DNA of 64,000 bases, taken from positions 1,663,216 to 1,727,215 of the forward strand of contig BCKL01000001.1 in NCBI GenBank assembly GCA_001600635.1, written 5' to 3'. The position numbers were made by a program, and so were the translations under genes. How positions within the stretch are numbered: position 1 is the first letter of the stretch; every line of letters starts with the position of its first letter. The notes beneath the pieces are model-generated. The model was not told where the DNA came from. It saw only the letters and a program-made list of their open reading frames with translations, and searched no databases. Below are positions 10,755-21,291 of this stretch, one piece after another. The DNA comes from Leucosporidium creatinivorum. Its lineage: Eukaryota; Basidiomycota; Microbotryomycetes; Leucosporidiales; Leucosporidiaceae.

Positions 10755-11011
10755 GCGAGCGCTCGGGGGAGGCCCGGAGCGCCGAGGTTGAGCGCCGAGG
10801 GAGGGGAGGGGGTCAGCAGTAGTAGTCGCTTGTGATTGTGTGTCGTCCTCTCGCTTTGTGTATCAATAATAGCTTTTGCTTTGACGTCTACCTCGATCTT
10901 TGAGTCGAGAGCGGGCGAGCCGTACTCTAGTCGCTGCGCTCCGCCTCAGCGCTCAGCGACTCGACGCGCACGCTACTTGGCTGTCTCGTCGTTCTTGCTC
11001 GTCTGCTTCGC

Positions 11012-14000
11012 ATGCTCCTTCGGCGGCTGAGCATCCTCACATTACGGTCACCTATCGCACCTCACCTACAGGCTCTCTGCACCTCACCTCTCGCCGCCGC
11101 TACTTCCCTCCGACCGCGTCCCTCATCCTCAGCAGCAACTCGGACCATGGCTACTGTCTCCTCGCCCTTCTCCAGCCGGCAGAGTCAGCCGTTCGATCTC
11201 ACGTCTCTAGGACCCAAATGGGAGATCAGGCAGAGTGACAGGGGAGAGCAGTACAGCGTCCTCAAGCCGGCAATCGAGGTCAGCGAGAACGATTCGAGGA
11301 AGTATAGGTGAGCCCTGTCTCGACTCGTGGGGAGGAGATGGAAGAGATGCTAATGGTCCTGCTCGGCGACGACTGTAGGATGATCACCCTCTCCAATGGA
11401 CTGACGGCACTGCTCATCGAAGACCCAAAGACGGATAAAGCGGCGGCGGCTATGTCTGTTGGTGTGGGACATCTGTCGGATCCTGTACGTTGACATGGGC
11501 TGCGTTCGCTGCTGCTGCTGGGAGAAGCGCTGATGAGCTGGATCGCTTGCACAGGACGACCTGCCGGGGTAGGTCTGAGTTGGGCCGTTCTGCACCCCTT
11601 CGCACCTCTGCTTGAGTCTCGAGCGCTTCCCTACACTTTCCGACTTCTCTCTTCTTTTTGCGCCTCATCTCTCCCTCGGCGCATGACTCGCTCGCCGGCC
11701 GGCACCTCGCTTGGACTGCTCGGCGCTGACCTCCTTCCCCCTTCCGCTCCCCCTTCTCGCTCCATCTCCCTCCCCTTTCTCCCTCAAACAGCCTCGCCCA
11801 CTACTGCGAGCACATGCTCTTCCTCGGCACCTCCTCCTACCCGGAAGAAGCCTCCTACAAGCACTACCTCTCGCAACACTCGGGCTCCTCCAACGCCTTC
11901 ACCTCCCTCGCCGAAACAAACTACTACGCCGACGTCGCTCCCTCCGGCCTCCCTGGATTTCTCTCCCGTCATGCTTCTGTCTTCGTCAGCCCGCTGTTTG
12001 ATGCCAGCTGTGCCGAGAGGGAGGTCAATGCCGTGCATTCGGAGCAGAGTCGGAACTTGCAGCTGGATGCGAGGAGGCTGTTCCAGTTGGGGAAGGCGAC
12101 TAGTAGGAGAGGGGAGGGAAGTCGGTATTGGAAGTTTGGGACGGGGAATAAGGAGACGTTGTGGGAGGGACCGAGGAAGAGGGGCGTGGATGGTGAGTGA
12201 GGGGTTCGGCGAGGAGTGGACGGCCGTTGATTCTCCCTTGCGATGACAGTACGAGACAAGCTGCTCGAGTGGTACGCAAGCAACTATTCGGCTAATGTCA
12301 TGAACCTGGTCATCCTCAGCACTCGTGAGTCGTCCCAACTCTGCGCCTTCCTCCCTCGCCGCTGACCTCTCGCATGCACAGACACCCTCGATGAGCTCAC
12401 CAACCTCGTCCTTGCCGAGTACTCCGCCATCCCCAACCTCAACCTCGAGCACAACGTCTTTGACGCCCCCGTCCTCACGCCCGCCGAGCTCAGCACGGAG
12501 ATCAGCTATCGTACCATCAAGGACGTCCCGACCCTTCGCATCGAGTTCCCTCTCCCGGACCTGCGCGAATACTGGTCGAGCAAGCCCGGCCGCTTCATCG
12601 CTCACTACCTCGGGCATGAGGGACCTGGCTCCATCCTCGCCGAGCTCAAGAAGCTGGGATGGGCGACTTCACTCTCCGCCTCGTCGTCGAACGGCTCGCC
12701 AGGGTTCGAGTTCTTCCGGATCAATATCAACTTGACTGCTATCGGACTTGGTGCGTCTCGAGCCTTTCGCCGACTACACCGCGCTGACCTCCCTCCGTCG
12801 ACAGCCAACTACAAGCTCGTCCTCCAACACGTCTTCTCCTACCTCTCACTCCTCCGCTCAACCCCACCTCAAGAATGGGCCTTCCTCGAGCAGCAAAAGT
12901 TGGGCCAAATCGGCTGGCGCTGGAAGGAGAATGGCCAGCCCTCGCCGCTCGTCAAGGGGCTCGCTTCGCGCTTGACGGATCGCGAGTACCCTGCTGAGCG
13001 GGTGCTTGTTGGTCCTTGGTTCGCGGTGGAGTTTGATGAGAAGGTTATCGAGGAGTGCTTGCAGAGGCTGACGGTGGAGAGCTGTAGGGTGTTGGTGGGG
13101 AGTAAAGAGCCGCTCGAGGGGAGGGGCGACTGGACGGAGCGGGAGCAGTACTATGGGACGGAGTATGATAGGAGGCCGTTGGATGTCGAGGTGATCAAGG
13201 TGAGCTATCGGTCCGCTTCCATAAGAGAGGTCGAAAGCTGATCTCGTCTCCTCGCAGGCTCCAGCAACCGCCAACCTCGCCCTTCCCGAGCCGAACATGT
13301 TCATCCCCTCCGACTTGGAGCTCGTCACGCCTACGTCAGTCGAGGAGGTGAGTCTGCTGCACCTTGCTGCCGCTTTGAGCCGTCGCTGATGCCATCCTCG
13401 CCATCGCAGCCGGCCAAACGCCCCTCGCTGATACGTCAGACCTCTTCGGCGCGCCTGTTCTTCAAGAAGGACGATACTTGGCGTGTTCCTCGAGCCACAG
13501 CTTACTTCCTGCTTCGATCGTGAGTCGTTTGTGACTCTCTCGCGCTCCAGTCTCCGCTTCTGGGTGCCTTCGCTCACAAACTCGCTGAACAGACCTCTCG
13601 CCGACCGCACCGCCGTCGCCGCCATCAAGTCGCAGATCTTCACTGCTTTGGTGGAGGAATCTCTCGCTTCCTACTCCTACGATGCCACCCTCGCTGGACT
13701 CGCCTACTCCGTCGGCAACGAGGTTGACGGCCTCGAGCTCGTCGTTTCGGGCTACTCGGACAAGCTCCCGCTGCTGCTCAAGGTCGTGCTCGAGAAGCTC
13801 AGGGATTTCGAGGCAGATCCGAAACAGTTTGACGTCGTCCATGAGCGGCTCGCGAGGGCGTACAAGAACACCAAACAGAACAACCCGTCGACGATGGCCG
13901 ATTCGCACCTTCGCCATTTGACGAGGCAGACCCACTGGACCTTCGACGATAGGCTCGAGGCGCTGATAGGTGAGTCACAGCTGTGCACGATTGCTCGTTG

Positions 14001-15459
14001 AGCGACCGAGAGGGAGCTGACCCTCTCGCTCTCCCCAGGTCTGACCCCTCGCGATATCGAGGAGCAAGCGAAGGCGCTGCTGGCCGAGCTGCAGATCGAG
14101 GGACTCGTACATGGGAACGCTACGAAGGAGGTGAGCCTCCGGATCTTCGTACGAGGCGGCCGTAGCCTCGGCTGACCCGCTGCTTTTCCATCGTAGTCGG
14201 CTCTCAACATGCTCAAGCTCGTCGAGACCATTCTCGAGTCCAAGCCCGCCGATCCGGCACAGAACGACTATCACCGCGCTCTTGTGCTCCCTAGTCGTGC
14301 GTCTTAGCTTCGGTCCCCTACTTCGCGCTATGCCGAGCTGACCCGCCTCACCATCGCCGAGCAGCTTCCAACCTCGTCTACCGCTCCGAAGTCCCGTCGC
14401 CGCAAAACATCAACTCGGCAGCAGGTGTCTACTATGAAGTAGGATCCACGACCGACGACGACCAGCTCGCTCGGCTACACCTGTTTGCTCAGATCGCCAA
14501 GGTCCCCATCTTCTCGACGGTTCGTTCACTCTCTCCCTGCTGACTGAACACCTGACTGACCTCATCTTGTACCAACAGCTCCGCACCAAAGAAGCACTCG
14601 GCTACATCGTCAGCTCAGCGGTCTGGAGCGTCAATCAGCGTCAAGGCTTCCGCGTGATGGTGCAGTCCGAGCGGACGGCCGAGTATCTCGAGGATCGCAT
14701 CGAGGCGTTCTGGACCGAGACCTTCGAGAAGTACTTGGAGGAGATAAGCGAGGAGGAGTTTGACAAGCAGAAGGAGAGCTTGGTGCTGAGAAAGAGGGAG
14801 AAGGTCAAGAACCTGGGGCAAGAGTGAGTGGTTTCTCTACTTGTACGCTGCGCTGAGCCATAGCTGACGCGCCTCTCGTCAACAGGACCTCCCGCTACTG
14901 GAGCGAGATCGAGTCCGGCTCGCTGGACTTCTTTCACCGTCCGTGATCCCTCTTCGGCGATGGCGGACCTTTCGCTGACTCTGCGTTTCACCTTCCCACA
15001 GGCGAAAGAGAAGCTGGCCTTATCCGCACCCTCACCAAAGCCGACATCACCACATTCTTCCGCGACTTCTTCCATCCCGCTTCCTCCTCTCGTGCCAAAC
15101 TCTCCATTCTTATGCGCTCGCAACGCCTCCAGCCCGCCTCTTTGGCGTCCCTTCTCGCCCTCATCCAACAGCAAGATCCCGCTTTGCCCTCGGAGAAGCT
15201 CGAGGAGGTTCGCAAGATGCTCGACGAGGGCAAGCCGACGGTGGAGGATCTCCGATATTTCATGGAGAAGGTGTTTGGCGGTGAGGTGCCGAGTGGAGTT
15301 GCCGCTGAGGTCAACCGGGTGGCTGAGAAGGCTCAGCTGCGCGAGAGTACGAAGGAGATTGAGGAGGACGAGGTCGAGAGTTGGCGAGCGGGGCTGAAGA
15401 AGGGCGAGGGAGTGAAGCCGGTGGGAGATTTTGCGACTGATCTAGAGGCGCACTTGTAG
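11012..15459 (+). CDS. STE23: insulin-degrading-enzyme / Ste23-type M16 metalloprotease
   Basis: Sixteen exons: 11012-11307, 11379-11484, 11555-11568, 11792-12192, 12250-12324, 12382-12750, 12805-13199, 13258-13347, 13410-13519, 13593-13969, 14039-14130, 14197-14296, 14365-14519, 14579-14823, 14886-14938, 15002-15459; 1,111 residues, or 1,066 from the second Met (11147). The inverted zinc motif HxxEH is HYCEH near residue 143, with the downstream glutamate in the EREVNAVHSEQ block. LGTSSYPEE, GSSNAFTS and the RTKEALGYIV exosite/C-domain region are all present. The enzyme cleaves peptides up to a few kilodaltons; in yeast it processes a-factor. The first 45 residues are Arg/Ser/Leu-rich without acids, like a mitochondrial presequence, and are followed by an in-frame Met. 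Exon 3 is only 14 bases. The intron before exon 13 ends GAGCAG, allowing a one-codon alternative acceptor. Confidence 0.93.
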
Positions 15460-15765
15460 ATGCTATTTCGATTGAAAGAAAGTTTTCACACAGTACCGCC
15501 GAGAGCTCACAATGAGCCTGTTTTCGCACTTCTCGGCGCTGCCGGCTCGGCTGAGAGAGCTCTGTAGACCTTCGCCAGCCGCTCTCGAGTGCACGCAACA
15601 CTAACTATGACTGATAATTGCCCTGCGTTGGCTATGTGCAAGTTGAGAGTGTCCTTTCTAGTCTATCGCACTCCACAGCATCGGCGACCCGCGCTTCCGC
15701 TCCATCTAAACTTCTCTATACAGCATCCGATGCGGTCTTCAGCTCGCCAGCATCCAGCATCGGCA
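15460..15765. other. convergent intergenic stretch
   Basis: This 306-base spacer lies between the 3' ends of STE23 and the fringe-like gene. I see no gene in it. Confidence 0.5.
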
Positions 15766-18215
15766 TCATCTGATCTCCTTCTCCCTCTTCTTCCGTTCTC
15801 CCTCCTCCCTCGTGCTCGGCGTGACTTCGGCGCTCCTCCTCCTCAGATGTCCTTCCCCTCCCCTCCCTCGATTATGTCCCTTCCCTCTCCCCATCAAACG
15901 TCCAAACCATCCTGTATCTCCCTCCTCCTCGACCTCGTCACTAACGTCCCAGACGATGTCGATTTCTCGCAATCCTCCTTGCACCTCGGCGGAAGGGCAT
16001 GTGTGACGGAAGAGGGTACGGAAGGGGCCCAGGGGCTCGACAGAGGTGAGGTAGTAGGTGAGCTTTTGGGTGCCTTCGAGGAGAGCGGGGCGGGAGGGGC
16101 GGTGAGGGGCGAAGCCGGACCAGGTGTGCTCCTGCGAGAGAGGGAGGGAGAGGGTCAGCAAGAGTGCGCGAGTGGAGAGTGGGGTCAAGTCGAAGAGCAA
16201 ATATAGGTGTCATGCGCGAGCCGAGCAGGAAGGGAATGAGACAGGCAAGAAGAGATCAACGACTCACAACTTCGCCGAGCATCCGCTCAGTCAACGCCTC
16301 CTTGTACACTGTGACGCTATATCCGACACTCCATGCTACTCGCCCACCATCAAAGATCCACCTTCTGAGGAAGTTGCGACCGCCGACAGCGTTCACGGCT
16401 TGCGCGAATAGCGAGATAGCATCGAGAGGAGAGCGAGAGTCCGGGAACAGGTCCAGCCATCCTGCCCAGTGGCTGTTGCGAGTCGTGGAAAGGAAGGCGA
16501 AGAGCGTGATGTTCAGGAGAGTGACGTAGGGTGGGGGAAGCGAAATAGGGAGGCGACGAGGGCGAAGAGGTCAGCGCCGAGTCTAAAGGGAAAGGCGGGA
16601 GGGACTCACTGCAGGGTCAGGAAGGGTGTCGCTCCGCTCGCGAGGTAGCCGCTAGCATCTCCTTGGACGTCCATCTGCTTGAGGGCGGGCACCTCGGACA
16701 CGACGTGGTCGAGGGGAGTCTGGAGAGTGAGGGCGGCGCAGTTGGACTGTGAAAGGAGGACGTCAATCCGAGTTCGAACTAGCTAGGTGAGCTGCAACCT
16801 GAGCTCACAATGAGTCCATCTCCCCCGAAGACGCTGGCAAACTTGTCGGCGCAGCGGTCGACTGTAGAGTTGATAAGAGTTAGCTACTCAGTTCGTCGCA
16901 TCTCGCCACCACGGCAGCTCACCCATCGGCTGCATCTTCCTGATCAGCGCACGCGAGATGATGATGCCTGCACCGCCGTATGAGATCCTGCCGTTGTCGG
17001 CGAGGTTCTGCGTCGCCTCGGAGAAGGAGCCAAGCAGCCAATCCTCGGCGGGGTCGTAGCCGGTGAGAAGGGAGCGGACGAGCGAGATGTCGGACCACCA
17101 GGTGTCGTCGTCGCTGTTGAGGGAACATCGTTAGCGAGGATAGCCTCGAGAGGAAGAGGAGCGACGCACCCAAAGATGAACCACTCGACAATGTCGCCTC
17201 CCTCTTGCCAACGCCGACGTTCCGATTCGAGCCAGGCATCCTTGACGAGGCCGAGTACGCGCATCTCGTATCGTTGTCCGCTCTGTCGACCGAGGATGCA
17301 GGTCAGCTCTTTCCCTCTCCTCGAAATCGCCGAAGCACTCACCCTCGAGCTCTCCCTCATCGAGCAGCTGCTTCCCATCTTCTTCAGCTCCTCATTCGCC
17401 ATCCTCTTTCCATTCTCATCCCAAACTCCCATAGCATCCGTGATCAAACATCCAGGCTTCTGTCCACCTTCCACGGCGGGTCGGAGGAAATGGGACCAGA
17501 CGGGCGAGTAGTCGATTACGCGTTGAGGGCCGGTGCACATGGAGAAGAAGAGGTTCGGGGCATGGGTTGGAGGAGCATCGAGTGAGGTAGAAGGTGCGAG
17601 AGCGTTGGAAGGCGGGTGGAGAGGGAGGTAGTGTGTTGAGGAGGGCGCGAGGCAGTCGGAAGGGGGAGTGACGGCCGCCGTGGGGACGGGGGCGTGGCTC
17701 TCGATGGAGGCCGAAATGGGCATGCTGGGGTACTCGAACAGGAGGGGAAGGTGTTCTGTGAGGCGAGCGTCGAAGGATTGGGGAAGGAGAGTGTTGTCTG
17801 CGGTGCGCGCCGGTTCGGCGATGGTTGGTTGCTTAGCCGAGAGCGAAGACAACGGCTTCATCCTCACCACTAGACGATGCGTGTCGTTGGCTCCCTCTGA
17901 GCTGACCCAGCCCCGCTCCTCACAGCTTCCCTCGCCTCCGAAAGTGACCTGCTCGCTCCTTCTCCGCCTGCTCCCCTCCTCCATGCGCCGAGCTTCCTTG
18001 ACCGCTGCCTCTCCCGGAGAGCTACTGCTGCTCCATACATACAGCGCCGCTCCTATCAGCAGGAAGCATACTGTTCGAAGCTGAGTTGACCGTGCCCGTG
18101 CGGTCCCTGTAGGCGACGAGGAGCGATTTGAAGGAAGGAGCTGAGCGGTCGAAGCTCGTCGTGGTGAGGAGAGGGCGCGAGGTGATGAAGGTGAAGTTGC
18201 TCGTGTGAAGAACAT
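15766..18215 (-). CDS. fringe-like (GT31-type) glycosyltransferase, type II membrane protein
   Basis: Seven exons on the minus strand: 18215-17343, 17282-17170, 17113-16923, 16861-16809, 16746-16610, 16472-16268, 16131-15766; 645 residues. A basic cytosolic N-terminus precedes one membrane anchor (VCFLLIGAALYVW, about residues 49-61) and a Ser/Pro-rich stem. Then come LFFSMCTGPQRVIDYSPVW, the metal/nucleotide-sugar site FGDDDTWW near residues 328-334, and SYGGAGIIIS, the latter two typical of fringe-type beta-1,3-glycosyltransferases. Expected location is the Golgi lumen. Donor sugar and acceptor cannot be told from sequence. The C-terminal 40 residues are Gly/Arg-rich and basic. The intron at 16473-16609 lacks a branch point at the usual distance, so that junction (giving TLQHHWAGW) is the least certain. 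Confidence 0.75.
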
Positions 18216-18640
18216 GCTGCTTTGGCGCCTTGGCTAAGTTGCGAGAAGGGCGAGGGTCCTGGAGCTTTGCGAAGCGAAAGGAGGGCTCGGGCGGCGAGAG
18301 GTCCTTGCGGGGCTTGGCTGCTGGTTGTGGTGAGGCGGGGGTTTGGTAGAAGAGAGAGCCGCAAAGCCTTGCTCCCTCTCAACTGAAACGCTCGTTAACT
18401 GAGCGAGCTAGAAGAGCTGCGAACGGTCGACGCTTTAGTCTGGGGCCCGGAGTCGTCAGACTTGCATCTCTGTGTGCTGTTGTAGGCCCACGAGCGTTGA
18501 TGTTGTAATGTGTGATGAGGTGCAGATTCGAGGCGCTGTACGAGAGCAGCCTCGGTGGGAGTAATCGAGAAAGGAGAGAGGGGCCTAGCTTTCTGCGCTT
18601 TGTCGCTCTCCCCGCATCGCCTTTCTCACTAGCAACCACG
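18216..18640. other. divergent upstream region
   Basis: This is the 425-base spacer between the fringe-like gene (minus) and the Dad2-like gene (plus). No coding feature is supported. It ends in a CT-rich tract before ATG 18641. Confidence 0.4.
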
Positions 18641-19026
18641 ATGCAGCAAACAGCGGATCAAGTGAGCACGTCGCTGAGCTCTGTACTGCTCTAGTAGTAT
18701 AGCTGACGTCCCTCCTCTACAGCGCGAACTCCTCGCCCTCCAAAGTCCGTCGCGTCTCTTCTGCAGCCTATCGTTCTACAGCTCGCCGTCTGAAGGGACG
18801 TCCTCGTATCTGACAAACTGACTGCTCTACTCTCGCCCTCTGCACCCCATCAACAGCCATGCGCGCCTCGCTCGAATCCCTCCGCGCGTCGACCGCGACC
18901 CTCGCGTCGGATCTGGAGCAACACCAGACGAGCTACGAGAAGCTGGGCGAGGTCAGCGAGGCGTGGAAGAAGGTGTTGGAGCAGACGAGTGCTTTGGGTG
19001 GAGCGGAGGAGGCGAATGGGGTGTGA
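18641..19026 (+). CDS. small coiled-coil protein, DASH complex Dad2-like
   Basis: Three exons: 18641-18661, 18723-18744 and 18857-19026; 70 residues. The two first exons are only 21 and 22 bases, so the gene is easily missed. The product is a single predicted helix: RELLALQ, then LESLRA, LASDLE, YEKLGEV and a closing W-x2-VLEQTSAL. The spacing of leucines and the tryptophan near the end resemble Dad2 of the DASH/Dam1 ring, which couples kinetochores to microtubules in fungi. The match is by eye; other short coiled-coil proteins (prefoldin-like, other DASH subunits) remain possible. An intron-like GTGAGT...CTGACC...AGCAG at about 19041-19100 probably lies in the 3' untranslated region. Confidence 0.5.
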
Positions 19027-19937
19027 GGGGGAGCGCGAGGTGAGTTGAGCGAGCGTCGGGGGGGTGTATGTAGGTAGCTGACCGCGTCTTGACGAGCAGG
19101 AGCGACTACTTGACGTAGCCTACCAACATCTCGGGAACGCGTTTGGGCAGCTACGGCCGACTTCGGTGGGCTTTTGTTGCTCGGCGCTCCTTCCTCTCTC
19201 TTGGAGTTCCCTTCGCTGATCTCGTCGTGGCCCTCGCAGCTCGCCCACGAGCCCTCATCTTCGACCATTACGCTCGGCACTGCTGGCTCGTTCTATCGGC
19301 GCCGCGGCGACAGGCAACCGGCTCAATCGACGCGCAAGGCCCTTCGCCGAGCAAACGACGACCTATTTCAACACCAAGGCTTTGTCGTAGCGCTTTGGTC
19401 GAGAGAGAGGATGAAATTCGGAGGTGTACAAGGCTTAGCAAGCCTGCTGAGAGGTGCGAGAGGTCACGAGAGCTTCGCGAGCCGTCTTCGAGTAGGAGCT
19501 CTCATCGCCGAGCTGTCTTGAACGAATTCGAGAGGCTATCAAATCGGCCCAAGCGTCTCGAGCGCTCAAAAGGTCACCCTCGGGCAGCTCCGATCCACCA
19601 GCCTACGAGTCTTGAGCAGTTCGGACTGCTGTAGCGGCGCCGAGCTCGAACAAGTCCGAGGTGGGTCTTTCGCGGCGCGAGAAGTCGAGGGGCGCTTGTG
19701 CAGGTGCATAGCAGGGGGCTCTAGATGGCCTCGGCCTCTCGCAAAGCTAGAAGGCTACATCAGTAGAAGCCAAGCGGCTTCGCCGAGCATCCCCCCGCCG
19801 CGGCGCGCCGCTTAACGAGTAAAAGCGAAGCGAGTGTTGCACAACTGTATATACGAGGACGATCAGCGATCCAACCCTACTCTCGAGTCAAGACTACCAA
19901 CTCACCAAGCAAATCAGAACCACGAGCTCGAAGCACC
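19027..19937. other. long intergenic stretch
   Basis: Open frames of up to 163 codons occur on the plus strand (19143-19634), but they have no introns and no recognisable domain, and composition explains them. CGCCGAG/CTCGGCG heptamers are frequent. I see nothing else I can support. Confidence 0.4.
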
Positions 19938-21291
19938 TTAGTCGAGCTCAATCACCTCGGGCTTGCCCTTCTTGCCTCCCGAGTTCGATCCGCTGCCTCC
20001 ACTCGAGCTGCTCTTGTCCTTCTTGATCTTCTGCAAGCTCGACTCATTCTCCTCCTTGACTTTGACGCCCGGCTCGACCTTGACGCGCTCTCGCTCGGCG
20101 ATCTCCAACTCGGCAACTCGGGCGCGAAGACGCTCCAGCTCGGTGAGCCCATCGTCCTTGTCGTCTGACTCGATGGTAATCCTGATGGGGCGCTTGTTCT
20201 TGTTCTTGTTGTTCTCGGAAGCGGGAGGTGCTTTGATGGGAGGAGGAGGAGAGTCTCGGGCGGCGATGATGGGAGGAGCGGGGGCAGGAGCGGGGGAAGC
20301 TGTAGCAAAGGTCTCAGCTACGGCCGACACCAGCGAGAAGACAGGAACGCACCAGGAGCATGTCCTTCGAGCTCGAGAAGGGCTGTCGAGGCGAAGGCGA
20401 GTCAGCTCAAGTCATCGCCGAGATCCGACTCGACTCGAAAACTGACCTCGCGAGCGGTAGCGGAACTCAAACGCGCAGTACGGGCTACTCGACGAGTCAA
20501 TCTCAGTGCATGTCAATGGCTTGCGCTGCTCGTGAGTCCTCAGCGGCCCCAGACTGTTGGTAGGAGAACTTAGCGAGGCTCGGCGCTCACGAGGGATACG
20601 CCACTTGCCTGGTTTGATGACTGAGTTGAGCCTTCTTTGTCTGCTCGTGAAGTACATGATCCGGGAACTCCCTGCTTCCTATAAGGTCCACGTCTCTGCG
20701 GACATCCTTGACGCGATAAATCCTGAGCTGAATCGTTCCCATCGACTTGATGACCTCCTCATCGTTGCAAGCAAGATCCTCGTTGTCGGTGAGAAGGAGC
20801 TTGGAGAACAGGAAGGGGCGCTCTGAGGTCGAGCTGATCTTGGCAGAACTCAAGGTGTCGATGCGACTTGGACTGTCGAGCGGCTCGGTGAAAGTGGAAG
20901 AGGTTCGGCGATAGGCGAGGCCTTGAACCCTGCGGGACGGATGAACGACCACATTAGCAGAGCTCTGTAAGGGTATATACACTACCCACCAGCGTCCATC
21001 CAGGTAAGCCTGAGCGATGTAGTCGTTGGCGGGTGGCTGCTCGCGTCCTTCGCGGTACTTGATCTCAAAGTGCGCTCCTTCGACGGCTTCAATGTATCCA
21101 GAGCTCTTGCTACCATCGACTTGAGCTGAGTAGACGCTGAGGGGCGTGCCATCGACCGTGACCCAAGCCTCGCAGCCGGGAAGCAGTGGAGAGGTCCTGG
21201 CGTCGAGCGAGAGCGCATGAGCAGCAGCTCGCAAGGAGAGCTCGATAGTGTAGAGGGCTCACAGCGTGGTGGGAGAAGCTTGCTGAGGCAT
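19938..21291 (-). CDS. DUF7918-family protein, copy 1 (full length, SUMO-motif tail)
   Basis: Six exons on the minus strand: 21291-21263, 21196-20990, 20929-20609, 20553-20447, 20382-20353, 20299-19938; 351 residues. The first 220 or so follow the fungal DUF7918 pattern: CEAWVTVDGTPLSVYS, a glycine-rich strand GYIEAVEGAHFEIKY, LDGRW, RPFLFSKLLLTDNE, IGT-type strand GTIQLRIYRV, HEQTKKAQLSHQTR, FEFRYRSR and the closing LLELEGHAP. DUF7918 is known in basidiomycetes but has no assigned function. The tail has a Pro/Ala linker, RITIESDDKDD, a coiled coil (LTELERLRARVAELE), psi-K-x-E sites VKVE and VKEE, and ends EVIELD, a SUMO-interaction-type motif. The third intron begins GC (GCAAGT), while copy 2 has GT there. 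Confidence 0.72.

Noticed and set aside
19143-19634. 163-codon open frame between the Dad2-like and DUF7918 genes
   Set aside because: It has no domain and no introns in an intron-dense genome, and the overlapping second frame is equally open.
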